A DNA stretch of 64,000 bases from an uncultured Porphyromonadaceae bacterium. Its GTDB lineage: Bacteria > Bacteroidota > Bacteroidia > Bacteroidales > Muribaculaceae. This document shows, one piece after another, positions 1-8,793 of the stretch; position 1 is the stretch's first letter, and the number at the start of each line of letters is the position of its first letter. The notes beneath the pieces are model-generated. The model saw nothing but the letters and a program-made list of their open reading frames with translations. It was not told the origin of the DNA and made no database searches. The stretch spans positions 1 to 64,000 of the forward strand of contig CANPGB010000016.1 of the NCBI GenBank assembly GCA_947573485.1, given 5' to 3'. The position numbers and the translations under genes were made by a program.

Positions 1-52
1 GCTCACCTCGACACTGCCAGTGTCGCGCTCTAGCCAGATGAGCTAGTACCCC
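1..52 (-). tRNA. tRNA-Ala (anticodon GGC), 3' part outside window
   Basis: Read on the minus strand from position 52, the sequence gives a 7-nt acceptor strand GGGGTAC, a D-arm with GCTC/GAGC stem, and an anticodon stem CGACA/TGTCG closing a 7-nt loop CTGGCAG whose middle triplet is GGC, decoding alanine. The window edge cuts the molecule after the anticodon arm, so the T-arm and acceptor 3' strand are not visible. The isotype rests on the anticodon alone. Confidence 0.85.
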
Positions 53-168
53 GTTGTTTGCGGTGCAAAGTTAGGAAGGATTTGCGGGCTGTGCAAGCGT
101 TTTGACAAGTTTAACTTACGTTAATATTTTCACACAATCTTTAGATATTCTGTTCCAAATTTTTGCAC

Positions 169-176
169 TACCTTTG
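169..176 (+). promoter_or_regulatory. -7 promoter element of the DUF1343 gene
   Basis: TACCTTTG matches the Bacteroidetes -7 consensus TAnnTTTG. It lies about 30 nt before the chosen ATG at 207 and so supports that start over the upstream in-frame ATG at 102. No clear TTTG -33 box is seen at the usual spacing. Confidence 0.5.
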
Positions 177-206
177 AGCGCACATTATAGACAACCTGTA
201 ATACCC

Positions 207-1421
207 ATGAAATTTTATCTCAAAAACCTCGTCTGGCTCGCCGTAATGCTCTTTGCCGCATGCGGGAGCAAGGCTCAGACCGACAAAGCGACTACCGACG
301 AAAACGTTGAAAAAGAAGTAATTGTAGGCGCAGCCCGCACCGACCAGTACATTGATTCTCTCAAGGGCAAACGCGTGGCTCTTTTCTCTAACCACACGGG
401 CAAGGTGGGCGACAAGCACACCCTCGACCTCATGCTTGAGAACGGCATCGACGTTGTTACCCTCTTCTCGCCCGAGCACGGCTTCCGCGGCGATGCCGAT
501 GCCGGTGAGCACGTGGCAAGCGGCGTCGACGGCCCCACAGGAATTCCCATTGCATCGCTCTACGACTCCAAGCAGGACCGCATGCCCAAGAAAGAAATCA
601 TGGACAGCATCGACGTTATCGTTTGCGACATCCAGGACGTAGGTCTCCGCTACTATACCTATTACTGCTCGATGGTCGACCTGATGAACGCCGCCAAGAA
701 ATATGACAAGGAGTTCATGGTGCTCGACCGCCCGAACCCCAACGGCATGTATGTCGAAGGCCCTATCCTCGACATGAAATATGAGTCGGGCGTTGGCCGC
801 CTGCCTATCCCCGTGGTTCACGGTCTCACCCTTGGCGAGATTGCCACCATGGTTAACGGCGAAGGCTGGCTCCGCGAGGGCGGCAAAGCCAAACTCACAG
901 TAATCCCCTGCGAGAATTACACGCACGCCACCCGCTACCGCCTGCCTATCCCCCCGTCGCCCAACCTCCGCGACATGCTCGCTATCTACCTCTACCCCTC
1001 GACCTGCTACTTCGAGGCCACTCCCGTGAGCCTTGGCCGCGGCACCGATTTCCCCTTCCTTGCCTACGGTCACCCCGACATGAAGGACCGCGACTTTGAG
1101 TTCACTCCCCGCAGCGTGCCCGGCGCCAAGAACCCGCCCCAACTCGATGTTCTCTGCCACGGTGTTGACCTCCGCGGCATAAGCGAGGAAGAAGCCATAG
1201 CACAGGGAATCAACCTCGAGTACCTCATCGACGCTTACCGCGACTTAGGCATGGGCGACAAGTTCTTCCGCTCGTTCTTCGAGCTTCTCATAGGCCGCGG
1301 CGACATCCGCCAAATGATAGAAGATGGCAAGAGCGCCGCCGAAATCAAGGCCACATGGGCCGGCGATGTGGAGAAATTCAAGGCACAGCGCGCGCCATAC
1401 CTCCTTTACCCCGAAAACTGA
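207..1421 (+). CDS. DUF1343 / NamZ-like exo-beta-N-acetylmuramidase, lipoprotein
   Basis: This 404-residue protein belongs to the DUF1343 (YbbC/NamZ, GH171) family, whose characterised members remove terminal N-acetylmuramic acid from peptidoglycan fragments. Family hallmarks visible are SPEHGFRGDADAG and QDVGLRYYTYY in the N-terminal half and PSPNLRDMLAIYLYP in the C-terminal half. I start at ATG 207 because MKFYLKNLVWLAVMLFAACG is a lipoprotein signal with a Cys at the cleavage site, and because a -7 promoter element lies between this ATG and the longer ORF start at 102. It is followed after 77 nt by a sodium:solute symporter, consistent with release and uptake of a wall sugar. The family call is firm; the precise substrate is inferred. 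Confidence 0.88.
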   Translation: MKFYLKNLVWLAVMLFAACGSKAQTDKATTDENVEKEVIVGAARTDQYIDSLKGKRVALFSNHTGKVGDKHTLDLMLENGIDVVTLFSPEHGFRGDADAGEHVASGVDGPTGIPIASLYDSKQDRMPKKEIMDSIDVIVCDIQDVGLRYYTYYCSMVDLMNAAKKYDKEFMVLDRPNPNGMYVEGPILDMKYESGVGRLPIPVVHGLTLGEIATMVNGEGWLREGGKAKLTVIPCENYTHATRYRLPIPPSPNLRDMLAIYLYPSTCYFEATPVSLGRGTDFPFLAYGHPDMKDRDFEFTPRSVPGAKNPPQLDVLCHGVDLRGISEEEAIAQGINLEYLIDAYRDLGMGDKFFRSFFELLIGRGDIRQMIEDGKSAAEIKATWAGDVEKFKAQRAPYLLYPEN

Positions 1422-1451
1422 CACATTATTAAATAAGACAACAAGAATAAA

Positions 1452-1478
1452 GAGGGTGCCGCCATGGGCGACACCCTC
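1452..1478 (+). other. Intergenic hairpin between DUF1343 and symporter genes
   Basis: GAGGGTG and CACCCTC form a stem that continues inward with CCGCC/GGGCG after one mismatch, closing on a very short loop. No T-tract follows on the plus strand, so this is probably not a complete terminator; an attenuator or mRNA-stabilising stem between two cotranscribed genes is possible. Confidence 0.5.
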
Positions 1479-1498
1479 GCAATTATCAAAGCACATCG

Positions 1499-2962
1499 AT
1501 GAGTTTACCTGTAATTGTAATTATTACGATAGCGGCCTACTTCGGGCTGCTTATGCTCGTGTCGCACTTTGCCTCGCGCGGCAGCGACAACTCCACCTTC
1601 TTCACAGGCAACCGCCGCAACCACTGGGCGCTTGTTGCATTTGCCATGATCGGCGCCGCGATATCGGGCGTGACATTCATCTCCGTACCCGGCATGGTTG
1701 CCGCCAAGGGTTACGCCTACCTTCAGATGGTGCTCGGTTTCATTGTAGGCTATTTTGTGATTGCCTTTGTGCTGGTGCCGCTATTCTATAAGAAGAATCT
1801 GATATCGATTTACGGCTATCTTGAAGAGCGTTTCGGCCGCTCGACCTATCGTGCCGGCGCGTGGTTCTTCTTCGTATCGAAGATGCTCGGCGCCGCCGTG
1901 CGCTTCTTTGTGGTGTGCGCCGTGCTTCAGATGCTGGTGTTCTCGCCGCTGCACATACCCTTTATCTTCAACGTGATTGTCACTATCGCCCTCATATGGC
2001 TCTATACCGTGCAGGGCGGTGTGAAGACCCTCATCTGGACCGACACCCTCAAGAGCTTCTGCCTTATAATGTCGGTTGTTCTGTGTATTTTCTTCGTGGG
2101 TCAGAACCTTGGTTTCTCTTTCGGAGAGATGACCTCGGCTATCGCCGACCACCCCACCTCGAAGATGTTCTTCTTCGACAACCCCAAAGAAGGCACCTAC
2201 TTCTGGAAGCAGTTCCTCGCCGGTGTATTCATGGCCATTGCCACCACCGGTCTTGACCAGGACATGATGCAGCGCAACCTTGCCTGCGCCGACCACCGCC
2301 AGAGTCAGAAAAACATGATTGTGAGCGGCATAATCCAGTTCTTCGTCATCGCCCTCTTCCTGCTCCTCGGCACCCTCCTTGTAATGTTTATCGACAACAA
2401 AGGCATAGCCATGCCCGAGAAGAGCGATGAGCTCTTCGGCCTCGTTGCCACACACCCCGACGTGCCTATCGTAGTGGGCATACTCTTTGTTCTCGGCCTC
2501 ATCTCGGCAGCCTACTCGGCAGCAGGCTCGGCACTTACATCGCTTACCACCTCGTTCACCGTCGATATCCTCGGTGCCCACAAGAAGCAGGACGATGCCA
2601 AGCTCACCAAGACGCGCAAGGGCGTGCACATGGCCATGTCGTGCATCATGGGTTTGGTAATCATCGCGTTCTATTACCTCAGCAACCAGGACGCTATCTC
2701 GGCCGTATATACCCTGGCGTCGTATACCTACGGCCCGATACTCGGACTCTTCGTGTATGGCATGTTCTGGAAGAAGCCCGTGCACGACAAATGGGTGCCT
2801 GCCGTGTGCATCGCCGCACCGTGCCTCTCGTGGGTTCTACAGCTTGGCCTCAAAGAGCTTTTCGGCTACGAGACGAGCTTCGAGCTCCTGATTATGAACG
2901 CCTTGATTACAGTCATCGGTCTGCGCCTGCTCTCTATCGGACGCAAACCCCAGGCCGCTTGA
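1499..2962 (+). CDS. Sodium:solute symporter (SSS family)
   Basis: A 487-residue, strongly hydrophobic protein with roughly 13 predicted membrane helices, typical of SSS-family sodium/solute symporters of the inner membrane. Family-like segments include FFTGNRRNHWALVAFAMIGAAISGV near the N-terminus, GLDQDMMQRNLAC in the middle and a Ser/Ala-rich helix SAAYSAAGSALTSL around residue 340. It follows the DUF1343 gene, so the natural inference is import of a peptidoglycan-derived sugar such as N-acetylmuramic acid, but SSS substrates cannot be read from sequence and sialic acid or other sugars are alternatives. The start ATG overlaps an ATCGATG just after the intergenic hairpin. Confidence 0.85.
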   Translation: MSLPVIVIITIAAYFGLLMLVSHFASRGSDNSTFFTGNRRNHWALVAFAMIGAAISGVTFISVPGMVAAKGYAYLQMVLGFIVGYFVIAFVLVPLFYKKNLISIYGYLEERFGRSTYRAGAWFFFVSKMLGAAVRFFVVCAVLQMLVFSPLHIPFIFNVIVTIALIWLYTVQGGVKTLIWTDTLKSFCLIMSVVLCIFFVGQNLGFSFGEMTSAIADHPTSKMFFFDNPKEGTYFWKQFLAGVFMAIATTGLDQDMMQRNLACADHRQSQKNMIVSGIIQFFVIALFLLLGTLLVMFIDNKGIAMPEKSDELFGLVATHPDVPIVVGILFVLGLISAAYSAAGSALTSLTTSFTVDILGAHKKQDDAKLTKTRKGVHMAMSCIMGLVIIAFYYLSNQDAISAVYTLASYTYGPILGLFVYGMFWKKPVHDKWVPAVCIAAPCLSWVLQLGLKELFGYETSFELLIMNALITVIGLRLLSIGRKPQAA

Positions 2963-2978
2963 GCACACCCCCGACCCC

Positions 2979-3893
2979 ATGGCCCGCGACCTTTTCAACC
3001 GTTATATATGGCTCGTAGACACCATACGGCGCTACGGGAGGATTACACGCGGGCAGATAGATGAATTGTGGATGCGGTCGGCTTTCTCCGAGGGCCGTCC
3101 GCTGCCACGCCGCACATTCCACAACTACCGTCAGGCCGCCGAGGAGATGTTCAACATCGACATAAAGTGCGACCCTGTGACCTTTGAATACTATATCGAC
3201 GACCACGGCGACGCCGGTGTTGAAGGCGTTGCCGACTGGTTGTTGAACTCGGCGGCAGTCAACGAGGTGCTCTCGCACAGCAGCGATGTGGCATCGAAGG
3301 TATTCCTTGAAGACGTGCCCTCGGCGCGCCTCCACCTTGCCACCGTTATCGACGCCCTCCGCGACAACCGCATCATAAGTTTCGACTACCAATCGTACAC
3401 GCGACGCCGGCCCACACCAGATGTGAGGCTGGCGCCGCTGTTCCTGAAAATCTTCAGGCAGAGGTGGTATATAACGGGGCTCAACAGTGCCGACGGCAAA
3501 ATCAAGACCTACGCCCTCGACCGCATGATATCGCTCCGCATCCTTGCCGAGACTTTCACCCCGGACCCCGCTTTCGACGCCGCCGAGTACTCGCGCGACG
3601 CCTTCGGCGTGGTGTTCTCGCAGGGCGAGGTAAAGAAAATCGAGCTCAAGGTCTGGCCCCGCCAAGTAAAATATTTCCGTGCCCTGCCGCTACACCACTC
3701 ACAGGAGGAATTTGTACACGACGACTACTCGATTTTCACCTACCGCATGCGCGTCACGCCTGACCTTGTGTCGGAGCTCATGAGCTACGGAGCTCGTATA
3801 GAGGTGCTCGCGCCGCCCGAATTGCGCAGCATGGTTCAGCAGGAGTTGAGCGAGGCTCTTGCCAACTACGGAGCAGTTAACATAAATTTTTAA
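2979..3893 (+). CDS. WYL-domain transcriptional regulator
   Basis: A 304-residue cytoplasmic protein. The N-terminal part (about residues 1-75) resembles a helix-turn-helix (RDLFNRYIWLVDTIRRYG then TRGQIDELW), and residues about 120-220 form a WYL domain, seen in the run IISFDYQSYT, then RLAPLFLKIFRQRWYITGLN and KTYALDRM. WYL proteins are usually ligand-responsive repressors or activators. It starts 16 nt after the symporter and may be cotranscribed with the DUF1343/SSS pair, which makes it a candidate local regulator; this is inference. No operator was recognised. Confidence 0.85.
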   Translation: MARDLFNRYIWLVDTIRRYGRITRGQIDELWMRSAFSEGRPLPRRTFHNYRQAAEEMFNIDIKCDPVTFEYYIDDHGDAGVEGVADWLLNSAAVNEVLSHSSDVASKVFLEDVPSARLHLATVIDALRDNRIISFDYQSYTRRRPTPDVRLAPLFLKIFRQRWYITGLNSADGKIKTYALDRMISLRILAETFTPDPAFDAAEYSRDAFGVVFSQGEVKKIELKVWPRQVKYFRALPLHHSQEEFVHDDYSIFTYRMRVTPDLVSELMSYGARIEVLAPPELRSMVQQELSEALANYGAVNINF

Positions 3894-3981
3894 ACCGGCT
3901 CCTATTCTTAAACAAGGTATAAAAAAGTGACGCAAGCGCAAATAAAGTATAACAGAAGTGTGCCCAACCGCTCTTTAGCAT

Positions 3982-3989
3982 TATATTTG
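3982..3989 (+). promoter_or_regulatory. -7 promoter element of degQ
   Basis: TATATTTG matches TAnnTTTG and sits 35 nt before the HtrA start codon. No convincing -33 TTTG is present at 19-20 nt. Confidence 0.5.
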
Positions 3990-4024
3990 CAGTATTAAAG
4001 CTACAATCTATCAAGTATAAAGCA

Positions 4025-5530
4025 ATGAGAAAAGGAATCATCACACTTGCCATAGCTGCCGCAGCGGCAGCAGGCTTCTATACCGCTTCCGTAGCCCGCG
4101 AGAGCTCCACGACTCCGGGCGCGCTTTTCGTAACCGCCGACGGCAGTGACGAGGCTGCCGACGCACCCTTTATCTCGCAGGCCGACTTCACCCGTGCCGC
4201 CGAGAGCACCGTCAATGGCGTGGTATCGGTCAAGAGCTATGCCACACCTCAGCGCCGCAACAACCGCCAGCAACAGTACTACGGCGACCCCTTCTTCGAC
4301 TTCTTCTTCGGCACACCCCGCCGCCAGGCACCGCAGCAGCGCGAGGAGCCCAAACAGCAGCAGATCGGTCTGGGCTCCGGCGTCATAATCAGCGCCGACG
4401 GCTATATCGTGACCAACAACCACGTGATAGCCGATGCCGAGCGTCTCGAAGTGACCCTCAACGACAACCGCAATTTCGAGGCCAAGGTGATAGGCTCTGA
4501 CGCCGACACCGACCTCGCCCTTATCAAAATAGAGGCTCCCGACCTCCATGTGATACCCATGGGAAACTCCGAGAACCTCAAAGTGGGCGAGTGGGTTCTT
4601 GCCGTGGGCAATCCTTTCGGTTTCACCTCCACCGTCACCTCGGGCATTGTGAGTGCCAAGGCGCGAAATATATCCACCACCACAGGCATGCCCGCCTCCG
4701 GTGGCATTGAATCGTATATCCAGACCGACGCCGCCGTCAACAGCGGCAACTCCGGCGGCGCCCTCGTCAACCTCAAGGGCGAGCTCGTGGGTATCAATAC
4801 AGCCATCTACTCGCAGACCGGCAACTATGTGGGCTGCTCCTTTGCCATCCCCACCTCTATAGTGCAGAAGGTAGTGGGCGACCTTCACAGCTTCGGCGCC
4901 GTGCAGCGCGCCTACCTCGGTGTCACCTTCCGCGAACTCACACCCGAACTCATATCGGAGCTCCACCTCCAGGGGCCGACCGCCGGCATCCACGTTGAAG
5001 AGGTGCTCGACCGCTCGGCAGCCCGTGAGGCAGGCATCGCCAAAGGCGACATAATTGTTGCTATCGGCGGCAAAGCCACCCACTCCACCGCCCAGCTCCA
5101 GGAAGCTATCACGAGCTTCAGCCCCGGCGACAAGGTAAGCATTGAATACTGGCGCGACGGCAGCATGCACACCACCGAGGCAACCCTGCGCAACAACAAC
5201 GGCGGAGTGGCAGTGACCCGCCCCGACAACGAGAGCTCGCTCGGCGCAGAATTTGCCCCCGTTGACAGCGACACCGCCCGCAAGCTCGGCATAAGCCGCG
5301 GTCTTAGCGTGAAATCGCTCGACTCCAACGGCCGCTTCGCCGCACAAGGCATGCGCGAGGGTTTCATAATCCTTGAAATAAACGGCATTGCCATAAACTC
5401 GGCCGAGGATGTTGCCAAGCTCTACAAAGCAATCACAAAGACAAGCTCAGGCCTCAACAAGGTGATGTTCATCTCGGGCGTATATCCCGACGGACGCACC
5501 GCTTTCTTCGCCGTTCCGCTCAACGAGTGA
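4025..5530 (+). CDS. degQ: Periplasmic serine protease/chaperone, HtrA/DegQ type
   Basis: A 501-residue S1C trypsin-like protease with signal-type N-terminus MRKGIITLAIAAAAAAGF. The catalytic triad is visible as His133 (VTNNHVIAD), Asp163 (DADTDLALI) and Ser243 (NSGNSGGALV). Two PDZ regions follow (about residues 290-390 and 400-495). An inserted low-complexity loop rich in Gln, Arg and aromatic residues lies before the protease core. HtrA proteins degrade or refold misfolded envelope proteins. It has its own promoter element and is followed by small membrane-associated stress-like proteins. degP/degQ distinction is not resolvable here. Confidence 0.93.
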   Translation: MRKGIITLAIAAAAAAGFYTASVARESSTTPGALFVTADGSDEAADAPFISQADFTRAAESTVNGVVSVKSYATPQRRNNRQQQYYGDPFFDFFFGTPRRQAPQQREEPKQQQIGLGSGVIISADGYIVTNNHVIADAERLEVTLNDNRNFEAKVIGSDADTDLALIKIEAPDLHVIPMGNSENLKVGEWVLAVGNPFGFTSTVTSGIVSAKARNISTTTGMPASGGIESYIQTDAAVNSGNSGGALVNLKGELVGINTAIYSQTGNYVGCSFAIPTSIVQKVVGDLHSFGAVQRAYLGVTFRELTPELISELHLQGPTAGIHVEEVLDRSAAREAGIAKGDIIVAIGGKATHSTAQLQEAITSFSPGDKVSIEYWRDGSMHTTEATLRNNNGGVAVTRPDNESSLGAEFAPVDSDTARKLGISRGLSVKSLDSNGRFAAQGMREGFIILEINGIAINSAEDVAKLYKAITKTSSGLNKVMFISGVYPDGRTAFFAVPLNE

Positions 5531-5608
5531 ACAATCGGGCGAGTGCGGCGTTAACATTAAAGAACAAAAAGTAAAAATACAAACATAACCCTCAAAAACA
5601 TCAACGAC

Positions 5609-5812
5609 ATGAAAGGACTTCCCATTATCATCGCCGCACTCGGCGGCGCACTCGTAGGCGCAGCCACAGCTCTTCTTCTTGCACCCCAGAAAGGCAGCGA
5701 GACCCGCGAAGCTATCAAAGACTTCATCCTCTCTCACGTGCCCGGCATCAAGGCAAGCGAGCTCGAGAGCCTCGCCGACCAGATTGCAGAAGAAATCAAG
5801 GAAGTAAAATAA
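5609..5812 (+). CDS. YtxH domain-containing small protein (copy 1)
   Basis: A 67-residue protein beginning with a glycine/alanine-rich membrane segment (IIAALGGALVGAATALLLAPQ) followed by KGSETREAIKDF, the typical YtxH pattern of a short membrane helix with GxxxG spacing and a basic/acidic amphipathic tail. YtxH proteins are linked to general stress in Firmicutes; the function in Bacteroidetes is unknown. It is the first of four tightly spaced genes downstream of degQ. Confidence 0.75.
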   Translation: MKGLPIIIAALGGALVGAATALLLAPQKGSETREAIKDFILSHVPGIKASELESLADQIAEEIKEVK

Positions 5813-5833
5813 CATAAGGCTCCAAGTACGACC

Positions 5834-6025
5834 ATGAAAGGATTCATGACCTTCCTCTTCGGAGCCGCTGTCGGCGCCGCCGCCACCGCGCTGCTCACCC
5901 CCACCACCGGTCCCGAGCTCCGCGCACGCATCAAAGTGATACTCCAGAAAAAAGGTATCATCGCCGACGACGACATCGATGAGCTCGTCGAAATGATTGC
6001 AGCCCAGGTCGAGGATAAGAAATAA
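5834..6025 (+). CDS. YtxH domain-containing small protein (copy 2)
   Basis: A 63-residue paralogue of the preceding gene, 21 nt downstream, with the same layout: glycine/alanine-rich helix (LFGAAVGAAATALLTPTTGP), a basic patch and an acidic C-terminal helix ending in DKK. The pair probably arose by tandem duplication. The function is unknown. Confidence 0.75.
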   Translation: MKGFMTFLFGAAVGAAATALLTPTTGPELRARIKVILQKKGIIADDDIDELVEMIAAQVEDKK

Positions 6026-6042
6026 CCCGACTCAATAATATT

Positions 6043-6080
6043 CCGGGTCGCGGCCGGCGCCACGACCCGGTTCTTTTCTT
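6043..6080 (+). terminator. Hairpin with T-rich tail after the YtxH pair
   Basis: CCGGGTCG and CGACCCGG form an 8-bp stem around a GC-rich loop and are followed by TTCTTTTCTT, the form of an intrinsic terminator. The next gene starts 13 nt later, so partial read-through is likely. Confidence 0.7.
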
Positions 6081-6092
6081 AACTATCGCATT

Positions 6093-6485
6093 ATGTCGAA
6101 CACCGAACAAAGCGCCTCTACCCTGTCGAGCCTCGGCAACACCTTGTCGGCCTACGGCAAACTCCTTATCGAGGATACACGTCTGAGCGTCGCCGAGAAA
6201 CTCACCCGTGCACTCTCGGCCATAGCGCTGTGCTCAATGCTGGTGTTGCTGGTTATGGCAGCCATAGTCTTCGTGTCGATAGCCGCTGGTCTGTGGCTTT
6301 CGTCGGTCATGGAACCCTCATGGGCTTTCGTGATAGTGGCGGCCTTCTATATAGTAGTGGCCATTGTGCTCATTGCCTGCCGCACGGCGCTGCTTGTCAA
6401 CCCCATTTCCCGATTCATAACGCGCCTGGTGCTCCCGGCGCCCAAAAAGACCGTGAACGATGATAAACCTGCCACCGTATCCTGA
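6093..6485 (+). CDS. Phage-holin-superfamily (DUF1469-like) membrane protein
   Basis: A 130-residue protein with an N-terminal amphipathic region (YGKLLIEDTRLSVAEKLTRA) and two membrane helices (residues about 46-72 and 80-103). This matches the Phage_holin_3_6/DUF1469 architecture common next to YtxH genes in Bacteroidetes. Despite the family name there is no phage context. Its 3' end overlaps the next gene by 26 nt. Likely an inner-membrane envelope-homeostasis protein; role inferred from context only. Confidence 0.7.
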   Translation: MSNTEQSASTLSSLGNTLSAYGKLLIEDTRLSVAEKLTRALSAIALCSMLVLLVMAAIVFVSIAAGLWLSSVMEPSWAFVIVAAFYIVVAIVLIACRTALLVNPISRFITRLVLPAPKKTVNDDKPATVS

Positions 6486-6744
6486 CCGCCCCGACACAGA
6501 GTGGGCCGGCCTCACCCTCAGGGAAATACAGATGCGCCGGGCTCTTGTGCAGGCGCGAATGGAAATACAGAAGTTCAAGCTCTCGGCCCACGCCGACAGC
6601 TACCGCGAGCGCGCGCCGCTTTTCGGCGGAGCCAACTCGCTGTTCTCCCGTCTTTCGGGCGCCCTAACCCTTGCCGAATACGGCTACCTCGGGCTTAAGG
6701 CCGTGCGCTTCCTGGCGCCGCTCTTCAGGCGTCGCAAACGATAG
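6460..6744 (+). CDS. Small basic hypothetical protein
   Basis: A 94-residue protein whose start overlaps the end of the holin-like gene by 26 nt. The N-terminal third is polar with a possible helix (LREIQMRRALVQARMEIQKFKL), the C-terminus is hydrophobic then basic (LKAVRFLAPLFRRRKR), suggesting peripheral membrane attachment. I do not recognise a family. Genes of this kind commonly accompany YtxH/holin-like pairs in Bacteroidales, so a shared envelope role is plausible. Confidence 0.6.
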   Translation: MINLPPYPDRPDTEWAGLTLREIQMRRALVQARMEIQKFKLSAHADSYRERAPLFGGANSLFSRLSGALTLAEYGYLGLKAVRFLAPLFRRRKR

Positions 6745-6773
6745 CTACCAACTACCATAACGTAAACCAATCA

Positions 6774-8066
6774 ATGAAGAAGATACTCATTGCCGCAGTG
6801 GCTTTCCTTGCCGCTGCCGGCACTTTTGCACAGAATTACCGCCAGGACGTGAAGGATGTTCCCGAACGTGCCGGCGGCGTTTATTACGCCTACCCCGAAG
6901 AGGGGCTCACAAGCGCCTACGAGCTCCCCAAGGGCTATGAACCCTTCTATGTGAGCCACTATGGGCGCCACGGCTCCCGCTTCCTTATCTCCGACGACGA
7001 CTACAAGCGGGTGGTCGACCGCCTCGCCGACGCCCACAAAGCCGGTGCCCTCACTGCCGCCGGCGAGAAACTGCGCATGCAGCTCGACACCATATGGGAC
7101 GAAGCCCGCGGCCGCGGAGGCGAGCTCACACCCCTTGGCGCACGCCAGCACCACGACATTGCCTTGCGCATGGCCGAGGCATATCCGCAGGTATTCGCCA
7201 TGCCCGGCGCCGATGTCACCGCAGCCTCAACCCAGGTAATGCGCTGTGCCCACTCGATGTTCAACTTCGTGGATGGCCTCAAGGAGCTCAACCCCACGCT
7301 CGACGTGCCCATGGAATCGTCGCAGCGCAACATGGTATACCTCTGCCACCACACCCCCGAGTCGGCGGCTCTCGGTCGCACCACAGGCCCGTGGTATCAG
7401 GATTTCAAGCGCTTCAAGGCATCGCGTACCAAGCCCGAGCGCCTCATGAACACCCTCTTCTCCGACAAAAATTATGTGGATATGTGGGTAGACACCGACG
7501 CCCTGATGTGGGACCTCTACTACATTGCCGTCGACCTGCAGAACATGGAGACCGACATCAACCTGCTGCCCCTCTTCACCAACGACGAGCTCTTCGGGCT
7601 ATGGGAAGTGTTCAACTTCAACTTCTTTGCCTGCAACTCATCATATATCCGCGCCAACGGCCTCCACGTGGCAAACTCGCGCAACCTGCTGCGCAACATT
7701 ATCGACGGCGCCGACACCTACATAGCCCAAGGCAAGCACGGAGCCACTCTGCGCTTCGGCCACGACGGCAACATCATACCCCTGCTCGCCCTCCTGAAAG
7801 TGGAACACTGCTACTCTGATGCCGAACGCCCCGAAGACCTCTCGGCCGAGTATGCCGACTTCTATGTTTGCCCCATGGGCACTAACCTGCAGCTGGTGTT
7901 CTTCAAGCCTGCCAAAGGCGAGGGCGACCTGCTGGTGCGCATACTCCACAATGAGAAAGACGCCGTGCTCCCCGTGCCCACCGCCAACACAGGCACCTCG
8001 ACACGCTACTACCGTTGGGCCGACCTCCGCCCCTACCTCACCTCGCTTGCATATCCCGAGAAATGA
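6774..8066 (+). CDS. Secreted histidine-type phosphatase, MINPP-like
   Basis: A 430-residue exported protein (signal MKKILIAAVAFLAAAGTFAQ) of the branch-2 histidine phosphatase clan. The phospho-accepting histidine motif RHGSR is visible in SHYGRHGSRFLI near residue 65, and the proton donor region appears as HDGN (RFGHDGNIIPLLALL) near residue 330. The family includes multiple inositol polyphosphate phosphatases found in gut Bacteroidales, so a phytate- or inositol-phosphate-degrading periplasmic or surface enzyme is the best guess; other acid phosphatase substrates are possible. Its stop overlaps the next start (ATGA). Confidence 0.82.
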   Translation: MKKILIAAVAFLAAAGTFAQNYRQDVKDVPERAGGVYYAYPEEGLTSAYELPKGYEPFYVSHYGRHGSRFLISDDDYKRVVDRLADAHKAGALTAAGEKLRMQLDTIWDEARGRGGELTPLGARQHHDIALRMAEAYPQVFAMPGADVTAASTQVMRCAHSMFNFVDGLKELNPTLDVPMESSQRNMVYLCHHTPESAALGRTTGPWYQDFKRFKASRTKPERLMNTLFSDKNYVDMWVDTDALMWDLYYIAVDLQNMETDINLLPLFTNDELFGLWEVFNFNFFACNSSYIRANGLHVANSRNLLRNIIDGADTYIAQGKHGATLRFGHDGNIIPLLALLKVEHCYSDAERPEDLSAEYADFYVCPMGTNLQLVFFKPAKGEGDLLVRILHNEKDAVLPVPTANTGTSTRYYRWADLRPYLTSLAYPEK

Positions 8067-8767
8067 GTTTCCCCACGATATTCGTGCTCCACGTTTCGGA
8101 GGGATACGACGACCGAGCCGCGCACATCGAATCGATGATGACACGGCTCGGGCTACCCTTTGAATATATCCTGCGCGGCGACAAGGCCGAACTCACACCC
8201 GAGGTCATGGAGCGTTTCTTCGACCCCGCCGGAGAGCTCGGCAAGCCGTCGGGCGCCACATCGTGCGCCTACAAGCACCTTATAGCCTGCGAAGAAATTG
8301 TGAAGCGCAATCTCGACGGCGCCTTCGTGCTCGAAGACGACATAGCGCTCTCCGACCGCTTTGCCGCGGTTGCCCTGAAAAGCCTCGAAGAGCTCCCCGA
8401 CGTACCCTCGATTATCAACTACGAGGATACCCGCCTGCGCTTTGTGCCTGCCAGCATGCGGCGCAAGGGCCAGGTGCTCTACCCCGGCGACCGCGACAGG
8501 TTTGCTGGAGCGCTGTACATCAACCGCAAAGGCGCTGAGGCAATTCTTCAATCAGCTCAGAGCGAGAAACTTGCCGTGCCTATCGACATCTACCACCGAC
8601 GCCTGCTTGACAGAGGCACGATACGCTATTGGTGGTCGCACCCATGCGTAGCCACCCAAGGCAGCCACAACGGAGCTTTCGCAAGCACGCTCGAACCGCA
8701 GAGAGGAAAGATACTGATGTGGCACATCAAGAAAGCTTACCGCAAACTGCTGTATAGGCTGAGATGA
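8063..8767 (+). CDS. Glycosyltransferase family 25
   Basis: A 234-residue cytoplasmic enzyme of the LPS-type GT25 family. It shows the start IFVLHVSEGYDDR, the GATSCAYKHLIACEEIV segment and the acidic motif FVLEDDIALSD expected for nucleotide-sugar and metal binding. I use ATG 8063, which overlaps the phosphatase stop as ATGA; the longer ORF start at 8015 would lie inside that gene. GT25 enzymes add galactose or related sugars to lipopolysaccharide or capsule, but here the single gene gives no pathway. Confidence 0.82.
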   Translation: MSFPTIFVLHVSEGYDDRAAHIESMMTRLGLPFEYILRGDKAELTPEVMERFFDPAGELGKPSGATSCAYKHLIACEEIVKRNLDGAFVLEDDIALSDRFAAVALKSLEELPDVPSIINYEDTRLRFVPASMRRKGQVLYPGDRDRFAGALYINRKGAEAILQSAQSEKLAVPIDIYHRRLLDRGTIRYWWSHPCVATQGSHNGAFASTLEPQRGKILMWHIKKAYRKLLYRLR

Positions 8768-8793
8768 GTCCAGAAGAACCTTAAAATCAAAAA

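Noticed and set aside
6093-6485. Prophage remnant based on the holin-family name
   Set aside because: No other phage gene is nearby; the protein fits the DUF1469 envelope family found beside YtxH genes.
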